From Raskinella chloraquaticus (SeqCode) (GTDB taxonomy: Bacteria; Pseudomonadota; Alphaproteobacteria; Rhizobiales; UBA4765), in the NCBI GenBank assembly GCA_002365175.1, contig DEZK01000012.1, positions 133,126 through 197,125 of the forward strand: a stretch of DNA of 64,000 nucleotides, given 5' to 3'. The notes under the pieces were generated by a model. It worked only from the letters and a program-made list of their open reading frames with translations. It was not told the origin of the DNA and did no database searches. Positions 45,674-55,284 of the stretch are shown here, in pieces. A program made the position numbers and the translations under genes. How positions within the stretch are numbered: position 1 is the stretch's first letter; every line of letters starts with the position of its first letter.

Positions 45674-47848
45674 GTGCCCTTTTCGCTGCCCCTTCGCCGG
45701 TTCGCCGGCCCATCGCTGGTTTTCCTTCTCGCCAGCACCGGCGCTCGCGCCCAGACTGTCACCTTGCCGCAAATCACGGTCACAGCACCCAGCCCGATCG
45801 TTTCGGGTTCTGGAAACGCCGGAGGCGGCTTTGCCGACGGGGAATTGCCGGTCGTGCCCGGAACTTTCTCATCCGTAACCGTGGTGCCTCGCGCCGACAT
45901 CATACGCCAGCAGCCCACGACGTTGGGAGACGCGCTTGCCGATCGGCCCGGGATTTCAGGCTCGACCTACGCGCCGGGCGCGGCAAACCGGCCGATCATC
46001 CGCGGTCTCGACAATTTCCGGGTGCGCATCCAGGAAAACGGTATCGGCGTGCAGGATGTTTCGACAATCGGCGAGGATCACGCCGTGCCGATCAATCCGC
46101 TGGTCAATGATCGCATCGAGGTTATTCGCGGCCCCGCGACACTGCGCTATGGAAGCCAGGCGATCGGCGGGGTGGTGAGCGCGGAAAACAGCCGCATCCC
46201 GACCTCTCTTCCGGTGGATGGCTACTCCGGGCAGGTCCTTGGCGGCTTATCCTCCGCCGAGCGAGGGCGCAACGGCGCCGCCTCGATCGACATCGGGGCA
46301 AACAATGTCGCCCTGCATGTCGACGGCTTCATCACCGCCAGCGACGATTACGGTACCCCGCTCGGGCGCCAGATCAATTCAGCGGCACGCGCGCAAGGCG
46401 GAGCAGCGGGACTTTCCTACATTGGACATTCGGGCTTCGCTGGCTTCGGCTACAGCCATTACAATGCGCTTTACGGCATCCCTGGCGGCGACGCCGCTGC
46501 CTCCCGCACCCGCCTGGATCCGACGCAAGACAAACTCTTTTCGCGTGGCGAGTATCGCTTCGACAGTGGCCTGTTCGAAGCCGTGCGCTTCTGGCTGGGC
46601 GCCTCCGATTACAAGCACAATGAGCGCGGGCTGGACGATGCCGGCATCGACAGCATTCGCGCCACCTTCACCAACCGGCAGGTCGAGGGGCGAGTGGAAG
46701 TCCAGCACGTGCCGGTGCAGACCGTGTTCGGAACGCTGGTTGGCGCGGCGGGCGTACAGGGCGACCTGGCAAAGCTTGGCACCTCTGGCGAGGCGGGGGG
46801 ATTGCTCTCCCCGACCGATACGCGTTCGCTCGCCGGCTATCTCTTCGAACAATTGCAGCTTGGCGCTGGTTTGCGCCTGCAGGCCTCGGGGCGTATCGAA
46901 GCGGTGAGAGCGGCTGGGACAACCAGCTTCTTTCCCGCAAGTTTCCTGCCGAGCTTTTCGCCAACCGGCGAGGTCGGCGCCGACGGAAATCCGCTGCTTG
47001 CCGCCGACGCGCTCGCCCAATCTTCGTTCACCCGACGCTTTACCCCCAAGAGCGCCGGTTTCGGCATTTTGCAGGATCTTCCCTTCGGCTTCGTCGGCAG
47101 CATCTCGGGGCAATATGTCGAGCGGGCGCCAGCGGCAGCCGAACTCTTCTCGCGCGGTTCGCACGATGCGACCGCGACGTTCGAAATCGGCGACCCCAAT
47201 CTCAAGCTCGAGCGCGCGCGCACGGTCGAGATCGGCTTGCGGCGCGCCGAAGGCCCGCTGCGCGTCGACGCGACCGGCTATTTCACCCGCTACACCGATT
47301 TCATCTACCGAAGGGTGACGGGAGTGCGCTGCGACGAAGAATTCTCAAGCTGCGGCGGCGACGGATCGTTGCAGCAAATTGTGTTCACCCAGCAGAACGC
47401 CATTTTCTTCGGGGCGGAAATAGCAACCCAATGGGACGCGATCCACACCGATGGCGGTGGTGTCATCGGCGTCGACGCTCAATATGATTTCGTGCGCGCC
47501 CAATTCGACGATGGGACCTTCGTGCCGCGCATTCCGCCCCACCGTCTCGGCGGTGGGTTTTTCTGGCGCGAGAATGGGCTGTTCGCGCGCGTTAATGTCT
47601 TGCACGCCTTCGACCAACGCCAGATCGCGGCCAATGAGACGACAACGGACGGCTATACCCTGCTGCGCGCCGAGCTGAGTTACACCCAGCCGACTGACCG
47701 CAAAAAAAGCGGCATTCGGGAATTCACCATCGGCATTCGTGGCGATAATCTCCTCGACGAGCAGGTACGCAATGCGGCCTCGTTCAGAAAGGACGAAATC
47801 CTGCTGCCGGGCCGCAGCGTCCGCCTCTTTCTGCACGCGCGGTTCTGA
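45674..47848 (+). CDS. ZnuD-like TonB-dependent outer-membrane receptor
   Basis: Zinc-uptake-type TonB-dependent receptor of 724 residues. A signal peptide (PSLVFLLASTGARAQ) and a TonB-box-like LPQITVTAP precede the plug, whose motif RPIIRGLDNFRVRIQENGIG to ISTIGEDHA-like VSTIGEDHAVPINPL and IEVIRGPATLRYGSQAIGGV is that of the ZnuD branch. A 22-strand barrel ending in a phenylalanine (LFLHARF) follows; C-C in GVRCDEEFSSC sits in an extracellular loop. Expression under the Zur box supports zinc as cargo. The start is a GTG at 45674, behind AAAGAGAGAG. Confidence 0.88.
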   Translation: MPFSLPLRRFAGPSLVFLLASTGARAQTVTLPQITVTAPSPIVSGSGNAGGGFADGELPVVPGTFSSVTVVPRADIIRQQPTTLGDALADRPGISGSTYAPGAANRPIIRGLDNFRVRIQENGIGVQDVSTIGEDHAVPINPLVNDRIEVIRGPATLRYGSQAIGGVVSAENSRIPTSLPVDGYSGQVLGGLSSAERGRNGAASIDIGANNVALHVDGFITASDDYGTPLGRQINSAARAQGGAAGLSYIGHSGFAGFGYSHYNALYGIPGGDAAASRTRLDPTQDKLFSRGEYRFDSGLFEAVRFWLGASDYKHNERGLDDAGIDSIRATFTNRQVEGRVEVQHVPVQTVFGTLVGAAGVQGDLAKLGTSGEAGGLLSPTDTRSLAGYLFEQLQLGAGLRLQASGRIEAVRAAGTTSFFPASFLPSFSPTGEVGADGNPLLAADALAQSSFTRRFTPKSAGFGILQDLPFGFVGSISGQYVERAPAAAELFSRGSHDATATFEIGDPNLKLERARTVEIGLRRAEGPLRVDATGYFTRYTDFIYRRVTGVRCDEEFSSCGGDGSLQQIVFTQQNAIFFGAEIATQWDAIHTDGGGVIGVDAQYDFVRAQFDDGTFVPRIPPHRLGGGFFWRENGLFARVNVLHAFDQRQIAANETTTDGYTLLRAELSYTQPTDRKKSGIREFTIGIRGDNLLDEQVRNAASFRKDEILLPGRSVRLFLHARF

Positions 47849-47902
47849 GCAGCCGCGCACGGGGTCGCCATCACACGGGCCACAAGTCCGCGCCAGAATA
47901 CG

Positions 47903-48973
47903 CTACCGGCCGGCTTGCGCGGCTCGCGGCACATTTGCCAGAAACTCCTGCAATTGTGCCTTCCAGAACTTCGCCTGTCCCGTGGTGCCATGGCCTGCCG
48001 TGTCCGGGCTGGCGGGAATGAGATAGAGGCGGGCGTTTTTGATCCGCTTCAGCTCACGCTCCATAATACCAAGCTCGGGAGGGTTGCGCTCGTCATCAGC
48101 CGAGTTGATCGCAAGGACGGCTGCGGTGATGGTCTCGAGCTTGGCAGCGGGATCATAGTCGCGCGATGAATCCCATTGGTACATGAAATCGTTGGCATCT
48201 GCGGTAAAAGGATCGTTCAACCGCTTGTCGAGAAGCTGATCGGCCTTCTCGCGGGTGGCGGCAGCCTTGTGCAGCGCCTGATTGCCGCCATTGGTGGCAA
48301 GGGCATAGAAGGCGTTGGCTGTTTTCAGCGCCGGTGGCTGGGCGGTGTAATTGCCATTGTTCCAGGCGGGATCATTGCGCACGCTGTCGATGATGAGACG
48401 ACGCAGGATCCAGTTACGGCCAGCAACTGCGCTTGGCTGTGAGGCCATCGGCACGACCGCGTCCATGAAACCGGGATAGGCGGTGGCCCAGGTCCAGGCA
48501 TGCATGCCGCCCATGGAATTGCCGAGAACCAGCCGCAGATGTTTGATCCCCAACCCTTCGGTGACGAGACGGTAATGGGCCAGCACCATGTCATCATAAT
48601 TATAGCGCGGGAATTTGGCCCGCAGCCCATCAGATGGTTTTGACGATTTCCCAGCGCCGAGAGCATCAGGCAGGATGATGAAATATTTGGTGGCATCGAG
48701 CGGCTGCCCGGGACCGAATAACTCGCCGGCGAAACCCGGCGATACCATGCCGGTGCCCGAACCGGCGGTGCCATGAAGGATCAGCACCGGTTCGTTCTTC
48801 GCATCCCCGATGGTGGTGTAATGGAGCTTGACCTCCGGGAGCACCTCACCTGAGGAAAAGCGGAAGTCGCGAGCGATATAGGCGCCTTCTTTGGGCGCTG
48901 GATAATCAGCCGCAACGGCCAGCGTCGTTACACAGGCCATCAGGCATCCGAGGAATAATCGCGCCGTTCTCAT
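47903..48973 (-). CDS. Exported alpha/beta hydrolase of the homoserine acetyltransferase family
   Basis: A protein of 356 residues that looks like MetX (nucleophile GNSMGGMHAW, aspartate region LAINSADDERNPPELG, histidine in SPDTAGHGTTGQAKFW) but begins with a signal peptide (LFLGCLMACVTTLAVAADYP). A cytoplasmic methionine-biosynthesis role is therefore unlikely; an envelope esterase or lactonase is more plausible. ATG 48973 follows GGGGAGAG by about 8 bases. It is divergent from the deacetylase gene. Confidence 0.8.
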   Translation of the reverse strand: MRTARLFLGCLMACVTTLAVAADYPAPKEGAYIARDFRFSSGEVLPEVKLHYTTIGDAKNEPVLILHGTAGSGTGMVSPGFAGELFGPGQPLDATKYFIILPDALGAGKSSKPSDGLRAKFPRYNYDDMVLAHYRLVTEGLGIKHLRLVLGNSMGGMHAWTWATAYPGFMDAVVPMASQPSAVAGRNWILRRLIIDSVRNDPAWNNGNYTAQPPALKTANAFYALATNGGNQALHKAAATREKADQLLDKRLNDPFTADANDFMYQWDSSRDYDPAAKLETITAAVLAINSADDERNPPELGIMERELKRIKNARLYLIPASPDTAGHGTTGQAKFWKAQLQEFLANVPRAAQAGR

Positions 48974-49152
48974 GTCACACTCTCCCCTGTCATGGCCATC
49001 TTGCCGCTGGTGGCCTGTAAAGTCGATGATGCGACGACTGGATGAGTTCGACAAGCGGTCTTTGGTCGCCCGACCGGGGGTCAGCTTGGAAGGAGCGAGC
49101 GACTATGCTTCTCTTCAATCTCCCTGCGGCGCGCCTGATGCAAGGCCATGCG

Positions 49153-50208
49153 ATGAACCTTTATTTTTCTGAAACCCAGCTCGCCCACAAGCCCACCCAG
49201 TTCATGATGCATGGCCGCATCGTTGCGCCCTTTGAAACGCCTGAGCGGGCAAGCGCACTGGTCACAGCGCTTGTCGGCATCGGCCTGACGAGCCTGACGC
49301 CACGCGACCACGGGCGTGAGGCCATCCTGGCTGTCCATGCCGATCATTATGTGCGCTTTCTTGAAACCGCCTACCAAAGGTTCAGCGCGCTGTCGCCGCG
49401 CGGGCCGGAGGTGTGGCCGAACGTCCATCCCTACCGGGGAGCGGGCGCCGATCTGGCGCATCGCGCGCCGCCGCGCACCACCGGCATCGTCGGTCAGGCC
49501 GGCTGGTATATGGGCGATATGGCCTGCGCCACCATGGAGGGAAGCTTCGCTGCCGCCTACGCCTCGGCGCAGGCCGCCATCAACGGCGCCGATGACATCG
49601 TGGACGGCGCACCCGCCTCCTTTGCCCTGTGCCGCCCGCCCGGGCATCACGCCTATAGCGACCGCGCCTCAGGCTTCTGTTTCCTCAACAATGCGGCAAT
49701 TGCGGCCGAGCGCCTGCGCAGGCGCTTCTCGCGAGTGGCGATCATCGATTTTGATACGCATCACGGTGATGGCACGCAGGCGATCTTCTATCGCCGCAAT
49801 GATGTTTTCTACGCATCGGTGCATACCGACCCGTCCGCCTATTATCCCTATTTCGCCGGCTATGGCGACGAGATCGGCGACGGGGAAGGGCGTGGTTTCA
49901 CGCTCAACCTGCCGCTGGCGCCAGGCGCCGATGACCGCGCCTTTGCTGGTGCCAATCAGACATTGGCGCAGGCCGTCAAGGCTTTCGGCGCCGAGGCGCT
50001 GGTGATTTCCGCCGGATGGGACGCTCATGGCGAGGATCCGCTGTCGAAGCTGAAGGTGACGACGGCAGGGTTTGCCCAGATCGGCGCTATCTGGGGCAGC
50101 TTGCGCCTGCCCTCGGTGATCGTTCAGGAAGGCGGCTATTCGCTGATCGCCAGCGCCGCTGCTGCCCCCGCGTTCCTGACAGCGTTTGACCGTAGCATCG
50201 GCCAATAA
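49153..50208 (+). CDS. Histone-deacetylase family amidohydrolase (acetylpolyamine amidohydrolase-like)
   Basis: Zn-dependent amidohydrolase of 351 residues. The charge-relay motif RPPGHHAYSDRASGFCFLNN, metal ligands in IIDFDTHHGDGTQ and SAGWDAHGEDPL, and EGGYS with the catalytic tyrosine are intact. Among bacterial members, the short-insert layout and MMHGRIVAPFETPERA resemble acetylpolyamine amidohydrolases. The polyamine importer at 27-31 kb makes a role in acetylpolyamine use reasonable, but unproven. ATG 49153 follows AAGG; upstream starts are unsupported. Confidence 0.82.
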   Translation: MNLYFSETQLAHKPTQFMMHGRIVAPFETPERASALVTALVGIGLTSLTPRDHGREAILAVHADHYVRFLETAYQRFSALSPRGPEVWPNVHPYRGAGADLAHRAPPRTTGIVGQAGWYMGDMACATMEGSFAAAYASAQAAINGADDIVDGAPASFALCRPPGHHAYSDRASGFCFLNNAAIAAERLRRRFSRVAIIDFDTHHGDGTQAIFYRRNDVFYASVHTDPSAYYPYFAGYGDEIGDGEGRGFTLNLPLAPGADDRAFAGANQTLAQAVKAFGAEALVISAGWDAHGEDPLSKLKVTTAGFAQIGAIWGSLRLPSVIVQEGGYSLIASAAAAPAFLTAFDRSIGQ

Positions 50209-50383
50209 AAATAGGCTTTTAAGCATCTTTGCTAAGGTTAAGCTGCGGCAAATGCTGCCGGCTGCCGGAAAATACCGAAAATAACGACGCGATCCTGTCC
50301 TTTGGCACGCTCTTCGCAAAACCAAGCGTGAGAAAGGCGATGTGTTCGCCTGTGCGCCACAGACGTCCCAAATGGATACACTC

Positions 50384-51622
50384 ATGTCGTTTACCATTGT
50401 CTCCATCCACACCATGGACCCACGCGGGGCCAAAGTCGGCGGTATCGAGACGCATATCCGCCATCTCCTGCGCCATCATCCCGCCGATGCGCGCCTTATG
50501 CTGGTTGGCATCGACGAGCGCGGCGATCTGCCGACGGGCCGTATCAGCGAAATCGATATCGAAGGCCGCACCATTTCGTTCCTGCCGCTCATGCGGGTGG
50601 AGCCAGGGGCGCAGATCAATGCCGCAGCCTCCCTGTCCTCTTCCGTGACGCTGCGCTTTGCCATGCGTCTGACAGTGGCGCTGCCGATGCTGCGCCGTCT
50701 GTTGGCAAAATCGCCCGCCATCGTCGAAGTCGAGCGCCTTGAACTGGTGCTGCCTGCGCGCCTGCTCGGTCACCCGGTGATGGCGCTCCTGCATAATGAG
50801 GGGCAGCGCGGCGACAAGATGGATTCCATCCTTGGTCGTCACTGGTGGGTGCACGAAGTGGCCGAATGGCTGGCGGTGCGCCTTGCCGCGCAACTCTTCT
50901 GCGTCACACAGAAACTTCGCGAACGGGTGGCCGCCCGCCATCCCGCCCATGCGGCAAAGATCGGCATGCGCACAGTGTCGGTTGATTGCGATCTCTTTTC
51001 ACCGAGCCCGTTCGATACCAGCGAGCGCAAGCTGCGGGTTGTCTTTGCCGGCCGTCTCGATGCCTTCAAGGACCCGCCGCTGATGTTCGATGTGGCGGCC
51101 AGACTTCACGCGAGATTGAACGGCGCCTTCGAATTCCATTATTGCGGCGCCTCCGACCCGACAGTGTTTGGCGAGTTTGCGGCAATCTCCGCCTTTACCA
51201 TACGCCATGGCGCGCTGACGCCACGCCAGGTCGCCGCTGTCATGCGGCGCGCCCATGTCGGCATTCTCACCTCCTATTACGAGGGCATGCCGTGCTTCCT
51301 GCTTGAACTGCTGGCAAGCGGGCGCCCCTATGCCGGCGTTCACCTGCCACAATTCGATCAGATCGTGAGATCGGGCCACAGCGGAGAAATGGTGGCTCGC
51401 AGCGAGGACCGCGCGCAGACCGCTGCGGCGATGAGCGAGGCCGTGATCGCCGCGTGGAACGGCATCCGCCTGGGTATCTACACGCCAGAAGGAATCGCTG
51501 CCTCTGTCGCCAGCTTCGCGGTGACGCGCCAGCTCGCCGAGATGTTTGCGCTGATGCGCCGGCTTGCACATGCCGGCCAGCCGCCCGTCAGCGAACCCCG
51601 TTTTGTTGCCGCAGGAGAATAA
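50384..51622 (+). CDS. Glycosyltransferase (GT-B, GT4-like)
   Basis: Transfers a sugar in exopolysaccharide assembly. The protein of 412 residues has an N-terminal acceptor domain (GAKVGGIETHIRHLL) and a C-terminal donor domain with VVFAGRLDAFKDPPLMFDVAA and ILTSYYEGMPCFLLELLASGRP, the E-x7-E-type nucleotide-sugar motif. Start is uncertain: ATG 50384, ATG 50372, or GTG 50342, which alone has AAAGG upstream. It is the first gene of a three-gene operon; the next starts 5 bases after its stop. Upstream 50209-50383 shows no other gene. Confidence 0.85.
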   Translation: MSFTIVSIHTMDPRGAKVGGIETHIRHLLRHHPADARLMLVGIDERGDLPTGRISEIDIEGRTISFLPLMRVEPGAQINAAASLSSSVTLRFAMRLTVALPMLRRLLAKSPAIVEVERLELVLPARLLGHPVMALLHNEGQRGDKMDSILGRHWWVHEVAEWLAVRLAAQLFCVTQKLRERVAARHPAHAAKIGMRTVSVDCDLFSPSPFDTSERKLRVVFAGRLDAFKDPPLMFDVAARLHARLNGAFEFHYCGASDPTVFGEFAAISAFTIRHGALTPRQVAAVMRRAHVGILTSYYEGMPCFLLELLASGRPYAGVHLPQFDQIVRSGHSGEMVARSEDRAQTAAAMSEAVIAAWNGIRLGIYTPEGIAASVASFAVTRQLAEMFALMRRLAHAGQPPVSEPRFVAAGE

Positions 51623-51627
51623 GCGTC

Positions 51628-53058
51628 ATGTCCCTTTCCGACGAACGCGCCAATGACCTGTTCATGGTCGAACCGCTGCCAAGCGCGGAACGCGGCATCT
51701 TTTCAGTCTTTGCACTCTTGTGCGACACGGCTGTCATCGTTCTGACAGCCCTGCTCACCGGCCTTGCCTATCATGCGACCATTTACGGGTCCCTCGGGCC
51801 GCTCAGCAAGCCGCTTGCCTATGGCATCATCATTGCTGTCACCTACGCCCTGCTCAAATTGTCGCGTGGCGATTATGGCATGGCGCGTTATGCGCTGGCG
51901 CGGCGTGGTGCAGAACGTGACCTGCTGACGTGGACAACCGCATTCGTATGCGTGCTGTGCATCAGTTTCCTGGCCAAAACGAGCGAGCTTTACTCGCGCG
52001 GGGCCATCGTCGTTTTCTTCGGCGCAGGCCTTCTCGCCCTTCCGGCGCTTCGCCTTGCGCTTGGCGGATTGTCGCGGGCGCTGCTGAGCGATGGGCGTAT
52101 GGTGACGCGCCGCACCTTTCTGGTGGGAAGCGAACGTGATGTTCTGGCCTTCCATCGCCGCTTCCGCGCCAATTGTCCCGGGCTTGAACTGGTCGGCAGT
52201 GCGTTTGTGCACGCTGACAGCCATGAGCTTGACAGCGAACTTTCGAAAGCCGTCGCCAAGGCAAGGGTGCTGACACCAGATGACATCATCATCGCCGTGC
52301 CGTGGGCGGACCATAGGCTGGTCGAGCACTGCATCGATGCGTTCATGACGATACCGGCGGCCATTCATCTGGCACCAGAGCGCATTCTTGATCGTTTCGA
52401 TGACATGGCGGTTGCCAAGCTAGGGCCGCTCTCAAGCCTGCAGATCACGCGGCCGCCTCATCATGCCAGCGAGCGGCTGGCAAAGCGCCTTTTCGATATC
52501 GTTGCCGCGACCGCAGGGATCATCATCCTGGCGCCGCTCCTTGCGGTCGTTGCGGTGCTGATCAAGCTTGATTCGCCCGGGCCGGTGCTCTTTTTCCAGA
52601 ACCGCTTCGGCTTCAACCAGAAGACGTTCCGTATCTTCAAATTTCGTACCATGACGACACTCGATGACGGCCAGACGATCCGGCAGGCAACCCGTGACGA
52701 CCAGCGCGTCACCCGCATCGGCCGGCTGCTGCGCCGCTATTCAATCGATGAGCTGCCACAGCTCTTCAACGTGCTGATCGGCGATATGTCGATTGTCGGG
52801 CCAAGGCCGCATGCGGTTGCGCATAACCACGCCTTTGAGCGACGCATCTCGCTTTATGCGCGCCGGCACAATGTGAAACCGGGGATCACTGGCTGGGCCC
52901 AGGTGAATGGCCTGCGCGGCGAGACGGATACTGACGACAAGATGCGCCGGCGGGTCGAACATGACCTTCATTACATCGATAATTGGTCGCTGCTGTTTGA
53001 TCTGCGCATCTGCGTGATGACGCTCATCAGCCCGTCAACCTTCAAGAACGCTTATTGA
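51628..53058 (+). CDS. Polyprenyl-phosphate glycosylphosphotransferase (exopolysaccharide initiation)
   Basis: Puts the first sugar-phosphate on undecaprenyl phosphate. A 476-residue protein: four to five N-terminal membrane helices, a CoA-binding-like middle domain, then the bacterial sugar-transferase domain (KRLFDIVAATAGIIILAPLL, FRIFKFRTM, RYSIDELPQLFNVLIGDMS and GPRPHA), as in WcaJ and PssA/ExoY relatives. AGGAGA precedes the ATG. Between a glycosyltransferase and an O-acyltransferase, it defines a small exopolysaccharide locus; wzx, wzy and export genes are not in the window. Confidence 0.92.
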   Translation: MSLSDERANDLFMVEPLPSAERGIFSVFALLCDTAVIVLTALLTGLAYHATIYGSLGPLSKPLAYGIIIAVTYALLKLSRGDYGMARYALARRGAERDLLTWTTAFVCVLCISFLAKTSELYSRGAIVVFFGAGLLALPALRLALGGLSRALLSDGRMVTRRTFLVGSERDVLAFHRRFRANCPGLELVGSAFVHADSHELDSELSKAVAKARVLTPDDIIIAVPWADHRLVEHCIDAFMTIPAAIHLAPERILDRFDDMAVAKLGPLSSLQITRPPHHASERLAKRLFDIVAATAGIIILAPLLAVVAVLIKLDSPGPVLFFQNRFGFNQKTFRIFKFRTMTTLDDGQTIRQATRDDQRVTRIGRLLRRYSIDELPQLFNVLIGDMSIVGPRPHAVAHNHAFERRISLYARRHNVKPGITGWAQVNGLRGETDTDDKMRRRVEHDLHYIDNWSLLFDLRICVMTLISPSTFKNAY

Positions 53059-53069
53059 GGATCAGCACC

Positions 53070-54260
53070 ATGTCGCCATTGACCCAGCGCTTTCACGTGC
53101 TCGACGCCTGGCGTGGCGTTGCCGCACTCCTCGTGGCGCTTGAACGTCTCCACGCCAATGGCTTCTTCTACAACCTGCCGATCGTTCGCAATTCCTATCT
53201 CTTCGTCGATTTCTTCTTTGTCTTGTCCGGCTTTGTCATCGCTCATGCGTATGGCGCCAAGCTGGACGGGATGAAGCCGGCAGCAGCCTTTGCGCTACGT
53301 CGTTTCGGGCGCCTGTGGCCGCTGCATATGCTGCTGCTTGCGATGTTCGTTGCTTTTGAAGCCGTGAAACTCGCCCTCAGCCTGAAGGGTGTGGCGATGG
53401 ACGTTCCGCCCTTCTCCGGCACAAGCTCTCCCGCGACGATCCTGACCAATATCGCGCTTGTTCATGGCCTCAATCTCTATGAGGTGCTGACATGGAACCA
53501 GCCCTCATGGTCGATCTCTGATGAGTTCTGGACGTATCTCCTGTTTGCGGCGGTATGTGTTGTGGGCGCGCGCCGCCTGAGCCTGTGGTCGACGATGCTG
53601 AGCCTTGCGGCGCTTCTGACGCTGATCCTCGTGGCACCGCGCGGCATGGATTCAACCTATGATTTCGGCATCCTGCGCTGCATTGCCGGCTTTTTCGCCG
53701 GCGTCGTCACGCAGCGTCTGTGGCAGCGCGCCGGCAGCGCTGTGCGGTCGCGGGTGATGGCATGGTCAGCCTGGCTTGAGCCGCTGATGATCCTTGCGGT
53801 CATCGTCTTCGTGTCGGCTGCCGGGCGCGGGCCCCTTGCCTTCCTCGCACCTTTCGTCTTCTCGGCCATGGTGTTTGTTCTCGCCTTCGAGAGCGGGCCG
53901 GTATCACGGCTCATGACTGGCCGTGTCTTCCAGGCGCTCGGCGCCTGGTCCTATTCAATCTACATGGTGAATTATTTCGTCGTGCTGATGGTCGAGCGCC
54001 TCGTCAATTCAGCGCAGCGCGAGCTTGGTACGTCGCTGATCGAGACGGTGGCGGTTAACGGGCAGCCGAAGGCGCTTTATGCCTTCGGCCCGGCGGGGGC
54101 GATGGATGCGATGGCGGTTGCCTATCTCGCCGCCGTCCTCGCCTTGTCCTTCCTCACCTACACATTGTGCGAAGCACCGGCGCGACGTTTCTTCAACCGC
54201 CAGGCTGACCGGCTCGAGCAGCGCGCAAAGCCGCGACAATTAGCGGGTGCCTGTGCCTAG
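53070..54260 (+). CDS. Acyltransferase 3 family membrane protein
   Basis: Likely O-acetylates the polysaccharide. The 396-residue integral membrane protein has about ten helices and the family start LDAWRGVAALLVALERLHAN with VDFFFVLSGFVIAHAYG, and NQPSWSISDEFWTYLLF. GAGG lies about 10 bases before ATG 53070. It follows the phosphotransferase by 11 bases. Its stop overlaps the convergent ppk2 stop by 3 bases. Confidence 0.88.
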   Translation: MSPLTQRFHVLDAWRGVAALLVALERLHANGFFYNLPIVRNSYLFVDFFFVLSGFVIAHAYGAKLDGMKPAAAFALRRFGRLWPLHMLLLAMFVAFEAVKLALSLKGVAMDVPPFSGTSSPATILTNIALVHGLNLYEVLTWNQPSWSISDEFWTYLLFAAVCVVGARRLSLWSTMLSLAALLTLILVAPRGMDSTYDFGILRCIAGFFAGVVTQRLWQRAGSAVRSRVMAWSAWLEPLMILAVIVFVSAAGRGPLAFLAPFVFSAMVFVLAFESGPVSRLMTGRVFQALGAWSYSIYMVNYFVVLMVERLVNSAQRELGTSLIETVAVNGQPKALYAFGPAGAMDAMAVAYLAAVLALSFLTYTLCEAPARRFFNRQADRLEQRAKPRQLAGACA

Positions 54261-55132
54261 TAACGGTCGATGAACAAACGCCCGTCGCCAACAATCTTGA
54301 GATCAGGATGGCCGACCAGTTCGGTGTCCTTGCCGGCATAGTCGATGCGCGACAAGACGATCTGCAAAGCCGCGATCCGCGTGCGCAATTTGTCATTGGC
54401 AAGAATGACCGTCCACGGTGCGTCATCAGTGTCGGTCTTCTTGAACATACGGGAAAAGGCGCGCGAATAGGCCGGCCATTGGTGAACGGCCTTGAAATCG
54501 ATCGGAGAAAGCTTCCACAGCTTCAAAGGGTCCTGGTGGCGCGCCCACAGGCGCTTGAGCTGCATTTCGTGACCGACATCGAGAAAGATCTTGAAAAGGT
54601 AGATGCCGTCGCGGATCAGCATGCGCTCAAACGTCGGTGCTTCTTTCAGGAACGCCTTGCATTGATCCTTGGTACAGAAGCCGTTGACCGGTTCAACGGC
54701 GGCACGATTATACCAGGAGCGGTCGAACAGGACGATATCACCACGCGTCGGCATGGCCGACACGTAGCGCTGGAAATACCATTGGCCCTGCTCGGCTTCT
54801 GAAGGTTTCGACAAGGCGACGGCCCGCGCGGTCCGTGGCGGCATGTGCTGGAGGAAGCGGGCAATCGTGCCTCCCTTGCCGGAGGCATCACGCCCTTCAA
54901 AGACAATGACGATGCGCGCGCCCGTGTCGCGGGTCCAGGCGTGCAGCTTCAAAAGTTCGATCTGCAGCTCATGGATGCGCTTATCGTAGTCCTCACGGTC
55001 GAACTTGCTGTCGTAAGGATAGCCGCCGGATGTGAAGGCGCGATCCCTGATCTCGGCTGGCAGTTTTTTGGCATCAAGCGAGAAGGACTCATAATCACCG
55101 GCTTTGTTCTGCCCTTTGATGCCTCGTGCCAT
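54257..55132 (-). CDS. ppk2: Polyphosphate kinase 2
   Basis: Transfers phosphate between polyphosphate and nucleotides (class I PPK2 usually makes GTP or ATP from NDP). The 291-residue protein has Walker A FEGRDASGKGG at residues 78-88, Walker B DIVLFDRSWYNRAAVEPVNG and the lid region RHQDPLKLWKLSPID. ATG 55132 is used. It is divergent from phoR, a telling location for an enzyme of phosphate storage. No clear Pho box was seen in the 152-base gap. Confidence 0.92.
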   Translation of the reverse strand: MARGIKGQNKAGDYESFSLDAKKLPAEIRDRAFTSGGYPYDSKFDREDYDKRIHELQIELLKLHAWTRDTGARIVIVFEGRDASGKGGTIARFLQHMPPRTARAVALSKPSEAEQGQWYFQRYVSAMPTRGDIVLFDRSWYNRAAVEPVNGFCTKDQCKAFLKEAPTFERMLIRDGIYLFKIFLDVGHEMQLKRLWARHQDPLKLWKLSPIDFKAVHQWPAYSRAFSRMFKKTDTDDAPWTVILANDKLRTRIAALQIVLSRIDYAGKDTELVGHPDLKIVGDGRLFIDRY

Positions 55133-55284
55133 ATGCTCAATCCCCGATTGCCAGCGTGGAGGAAAACATATCACTGAAACGGCGTGTCAGACAAAAGGCT
55201 GAAGGAAGCGTCTTCTCTTCGTCACCGATTCGCCGCAAACTTGTCGCCGAGCCTGTTCCCGAACGCCATCTTCCCCGGAGGCCC

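Noticed and set aside
55133..55284. Pho box between ppk2 and phoR
   Set aside because: I found no pair of CTGTCAT-like direct repeats at the expected spacing.
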